Source: Ruminococcaceae bacterium UBA2656 (lineage in GTDB: Bacteria; Bacillota; Clostridia; Oscillospirales; Acutalibacteraceae). From it: a stretch of 50,881 nucleotides of DNA. The stretch lies in contig DENA01000015.1 in NCBI GenBank assembly GCA_002359465.1, positions 76,913-127,793 on the forward strand, in the 5' to 3' direction. The translations under genes and the position numbers were made by a program. A model generated the notes under the pieces. It saw only the letters and a program-made list of their open reading frames with translations. It ran no database searches and was not told where the DNA came from. Each line of letters opens with the position of its first letter. The stretch's first letter is position 1. Positions 48,971-50,881 of the stretch are shown piece after piece.

Positions 48971-49728
48971 TTGTGATAGCGGGCAACACGGTTCAGCCGG
49001 AAAGTATAGGGGAATTCGCACCGGGAAGCATAGAAGGCATTATTTTGAACGCGCTCGCTTCCAGCAGCTCAAAAAACGCATACGATTCCGCAGATCAGCT
49101 GAAATTCGAGCTTACCATGCGCAGGGAAATCATCGAAGCCTCCAAGCAGCTTTACCGAAGCGGATTGGGGTTTGAAATTTTTCGGGAAACCAGATGCAAT
49201 CCGGATTACTGGAAAAGGACGGCGGAAGGGGGCTTCCTCCTGAAAGACGGCATAAGGCCCTCCCAGGCGATCATGGATATTTACAAAAACAGCTCCAAAT
49301 ACGGTACGGAATGCGCGACTGCCATGATGATTGTCTATTATAAGGCGCTCTTAACCATTTACGGGGAAGACCTGTTCGACAGAACCTTTCCGAAAATTGA
49401 GCTGATGAACTGGCATCACATTGACAGGCTTCTTCAGGAAGTCGGCTATATCAGCAAAAGAGACGTGTACCTGCCGGGGGACCGCAGGTATTTCGCAAAT
49501 CCCGACGTCGACCCGCTGACCCCCGAGTGGCAGGGTGAAAATGTCATTGACCTGAGCGGAGGCAAGTATTACGGGCACGGCATCGGCATCCACGACGCGG
49601 AAGCGATTGTCCGCGCGCTGAACGAAAACCGGAGCGAAGACGCGGATGAATCCGCTCATCTGCTCGACTCTGCGGGGCGTCCGAACTTCAAAAGGCTTTT
49701 TGATATCTACCGCCGCCCCGCCGCCTGA
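48967..49728 (+). CDS. tgl: Protein-glutamine gamma-glutamyltransferase Tgl (spore coat cross-linking)
   Basis: The protein has 253 residues from the ATG at 48967, behind GGAGGG and overlapping the previous stop (ATGA). It matches Bacillus subtilis Tgl along its length: LKFELTMRREIIEASKQLYRSG, ECATAMMIVYYKALLTIYGEDLF, WHHIDRLLQEVGY, YFANPDVDPLTPEWQGENVIDL and YYGHGIGIHDAEAIV. The catalytic Cys116 and preceding Glu115 are kept, and Glu191 stands in the WxGEN motif equivalent to the second catalytic acid. It forms epsilon-(gamma-glutamyl)lysine bonds in the spore coat. A good terminator follows. It indicates a sporulating host. Confidence 0.92.
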   Translation: MIVIAGNTVQPESIGEFAPGSIEGIILNALASSSSKNAYDSADQLKFELTMRREIIEASKQLYRSGLGFEIFRETRCNPDYWKRTAEGGFLLKDGIRPSQAIMDIYKNSSKYGTECATAMMIVYYKALLTIYGEDLFDRTFPKIELMNWHHIDRLLQEVGYISKRDVYLPGDRRYFANPDVDPLTPEWQGENVIDLSGGKYYGHGIGIHDAEAIVRALNENRSEDADESAHLLDSAGRPNFKRLFDIYRRPAA

Positions 49729-49748
49729 CGCCGTTCACTTCCTCCTAT

Positions 49749-49789
49749 TGCCGCCCCTGCGGATTTTTGCAGGAGGCGGCAGTTTCTTT
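49749..49789 (+). terminator. Terminator of the Tgl operon
   Basis: TGCCGCCCCTGC (49749-49760) pairs with GCAGGAGGCGGCA (49769-49781) with one bulged base, followed by GTTTCTTTTT. Confidence 0.9.
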
Positions 49790-49818
49790 TTCCCTCAGGA
49801 TAAGAAGCCTTATTTTCC

Positions 49819-49847
49819 TTGTATTTGACAGGTAAGTATTTTATAAT
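49819..49847 (+). promoter_or_regulatory. Promoter of uppP
   Basis: TTGTAT (49819-49824), a 17-base spacer and a perfect TATAAT (49842-49847), about 50 bases before the start codon. Confidence 0.7.
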
Positions 49848-49899
49848 AGAAGCTAACCAGGCGAAAGCACCGGTTAAACTGATAAGGAATATGTGAGTG

Positions 49900-50733
49900 A
49901 TGATTATGGTTATAATTGATATCTTCAAGGCGTTTCTCTTAGGAATTATTGAAGGGCTTACCGAATGGCTGCCCATCAGCAGCACCGGGCATATGATTTT
50001 GGCCGATGAATTCATCAAACTGAACGTGTCCCCCGCTTTTAAGGAAATGTTTCTGGTTGTGATTCAGCTTGGCGCGATCATGGCCGTCGTCGTGCTGTAT
50101 TTTCATAAGCTGAATCCCTTCTCCCCTAAAAAGACGGCCGGCCAGAAACGGGAAACCGTCGACCTTTGGCTGAAAGTTCTTGCCGCCTGTGTACCGGCGG
50201 GCATTATCGGCATCCTGTTCGACGACAAGATTGACAAAATCTTTTACAATTATCAGACCGTGGCGGTCACGCTGATTTTATACGGCGTCCTGTTTATTTT
50301 GATCGAGAACCATAATCGAAACAGAAGGCCGGCCATACGCAATTTCTCACAGTTCACATACAAAACGGCCTTTTTCATCGGCATTTTCCAAATTCTTGCC
50401 CTGATTCCCGGAACCTCCCGCTCAGGGGCTACTATCATCGGCGCCATGCTGATCGGAACATCCAGAAGCGTGGCCGCGGAATTTACATTTTTCCTCGCGA
50501 TACCCGTCATGTTCGGCGCCAGCCTTATCAAAATTTTAAAATTCGGTTTTGTATTTACCTCCGGCGAAGCCCTGATTCTGATCACCGGTATGATTACAGC
50601 ATTTATCGTGTCGGTCTTCGCGATAAAATTCCTGATGGGGTACATTAAAAAACACAACTTCAAGGCTTTCGGTTATTATCGGATTGTACTGGGGCTGGTG
50701 GTTATTCTCTATTTTCTTCTGGCCGGAAAATGA
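49900..50733 (+). CDS. uppP: Undecaprenyl-diphosphatase UppP (BacA)
   Basis: About 277 residues with roughly eight membrane segments. The two catalytic regions are present: [15 protein letters not shown] near the N-terminus and [11 protein letters not shown] near residue 170. It dephosphorylates undecaprenyl pyrophosphate to recycle the lipid carrier of cell-wall synthesis and gives some bacitracin resistance. ATG 49900 has AAGGAAT at a usable distance; GTG 49897 and ATG 49906 are alternatives. It is a single-gene unit with a promoter and a terminator. Confidence 0.95.
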   Translation: MIMVIIDIFKAFLLGIIEGLTEWLPISSTGHMILADEFIKLNVSPAFKEMFLVVIQLGAIMAVVVLYFHKLNPFSPKKTAGQKRETVDLWLKVLAACVPAGIIGILFDDKIDKIFYNYQTVAVTLILYGVLFILIENHNRNRRPAIRNFSQFTYKTAFFIGIFQILALIPGTSRSGATIIGAMLIGTSRSVAAEFTFFLAIPVMFGASLIKILKFGFVFTSGEALILITGMITAFIVSVFAIKFLMGYIKKHNFKAFGYYRIVLGLVVILYFLLAGK

Positions 50734-50734
50734 T

Positions 50735-50774
50735 AAAAAAATTGCCTGTTCCTTTACGGTACAGGCAATTTTTT
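50735..50774. terminator. Bidirectional terminator after uppP
   Basis: AAAAAATTGCCTGT-type arm (to 50749) pairs with ACAGGCAATTTTTT (50761-50774) around an 11-base loop. A-runs and T-runs on both flanks let it serve uppP and the convergent gene at the right edge. Confidence 0.93.
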
Positions 50775-50798
50775 GTATGGTACTGCCGCAACAGGTCT

Positions 50799-50881
50799 TT
50801 ACCGGATAAAATTTGTTCTCTGCGGCTCTTCCTCCTCCGGAAGGGTAACGCCCGCCTTTCTTCCGGCCTCAATGGATTCTG
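50799..50881 (-). CDS. 3' end of an unidentified minus-strand gene
   Basis: Only about 26 codons are inside the window. The frame ending at the TAA at 50799 reads ESIEAGRKAGVTLPEEEEPQ, then RTNFIR and stop, and it lies just before the shared terminator. The fragment is too short to name. The terminator position supports it being a real gene end. Confidence 0.5.
   Translation of the reverse strand, partial: ESIEAGRKAGVTLPEEEEPQRTNFIR

Overview
The window looks like chromosome of a spore-forming, anaerobic, low-to-middle G+C Firmicute, most likely a member of Clostridia (Oscillospirales-like is my guess, not proven). The reasons are sporulation and germination genes (a YaaH/SleL-type LysM-GH18 cortex hydrolase and a Tgl spore-coat transglutaminase), anaerobic redox proteins (a flavodiiron protein and a rubredoxin-bearing acyl-CoA dehydrogenase), Pta, CymR/CysK, and Gram-positive style promoters, lipoproteins and Shine-Dalgarno sites. 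There is no rRNA, tRNA, CRISPR array, prophage or transposase.

Layout. 1-4375: branched-chain amino-acid type ABC transporter (livM cut by the left edge, livH, binding lipoprotein) and a GntR/FCD regulator. 4596-5831: an MFS permease. 6195-17388: a long minus-strand PTS regulon that starts with its own HPr, a PRD activator and its own Enzyme I, then a zinc-ribbon membrane protein, IIA, IIB and IIC of the galactitol type, and four catabolic enzymes (2-hydroxyacid dehydrogenase, class II aldolase, Zn-alcohol dehydrogenase, Fe-alcohol dehydrogenase). 17664-23617: a maltodextrin operon (binding protein, two permeases, 4-alpha-glucanotransferase, LacI regulator) with tandem operators at its promoter. 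23802-26317: YaaH-like hydrolase and a fructokinase-type sugar kinase.

26537-30371 is the most unusual part. An Rrf2 regulator with a cysteine cluster is followed by a single protein that joins an acyl-CoA dehydrogenase, the FAD-binding domain of EtfA and a rubredoxin, and then by a flavodiiron O2/NO reductase. Read together this suggests an electron path from acyl-CoA through FAD and rubredoxin to a flavodiiron protein, controlled by a redox sensor. 30456-35405: TetR-controlled heterodimeric ABC exporter with a short HlyD-like adaptor. 35547-38789: cysK and cymR (divergent), pta and a rhodanese. 38881-41454: a four-PAS GGDEF/HD-GYP protein.

41656-46373: a two-component system beside metal-handling genes (an HMA-SafE-cupredoxin fusion, a 50-residue LDCC-type peptide and a DUF2318 protein). 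Two of these genes share a TTCAT motif exactly 21 bases upstream of the -10 box. 46385-47706: split coaC and coaB. 47969-49728: an unrecognised 333-residue protein translationally coupled to Tgl. 49900-50733: uppP. 50799-50881: the 3' end of an unidentified minus-strand gene.

Recurring themes are long perfect hairpins between the first transporter genes and downstream genes (liv, mal and PTS operons), non-ATG starts (GTG, TTG and two probable CTG), and 33-base palindromes with 15-base arms. All functions are inferred from sequence reading alone, with no database search.
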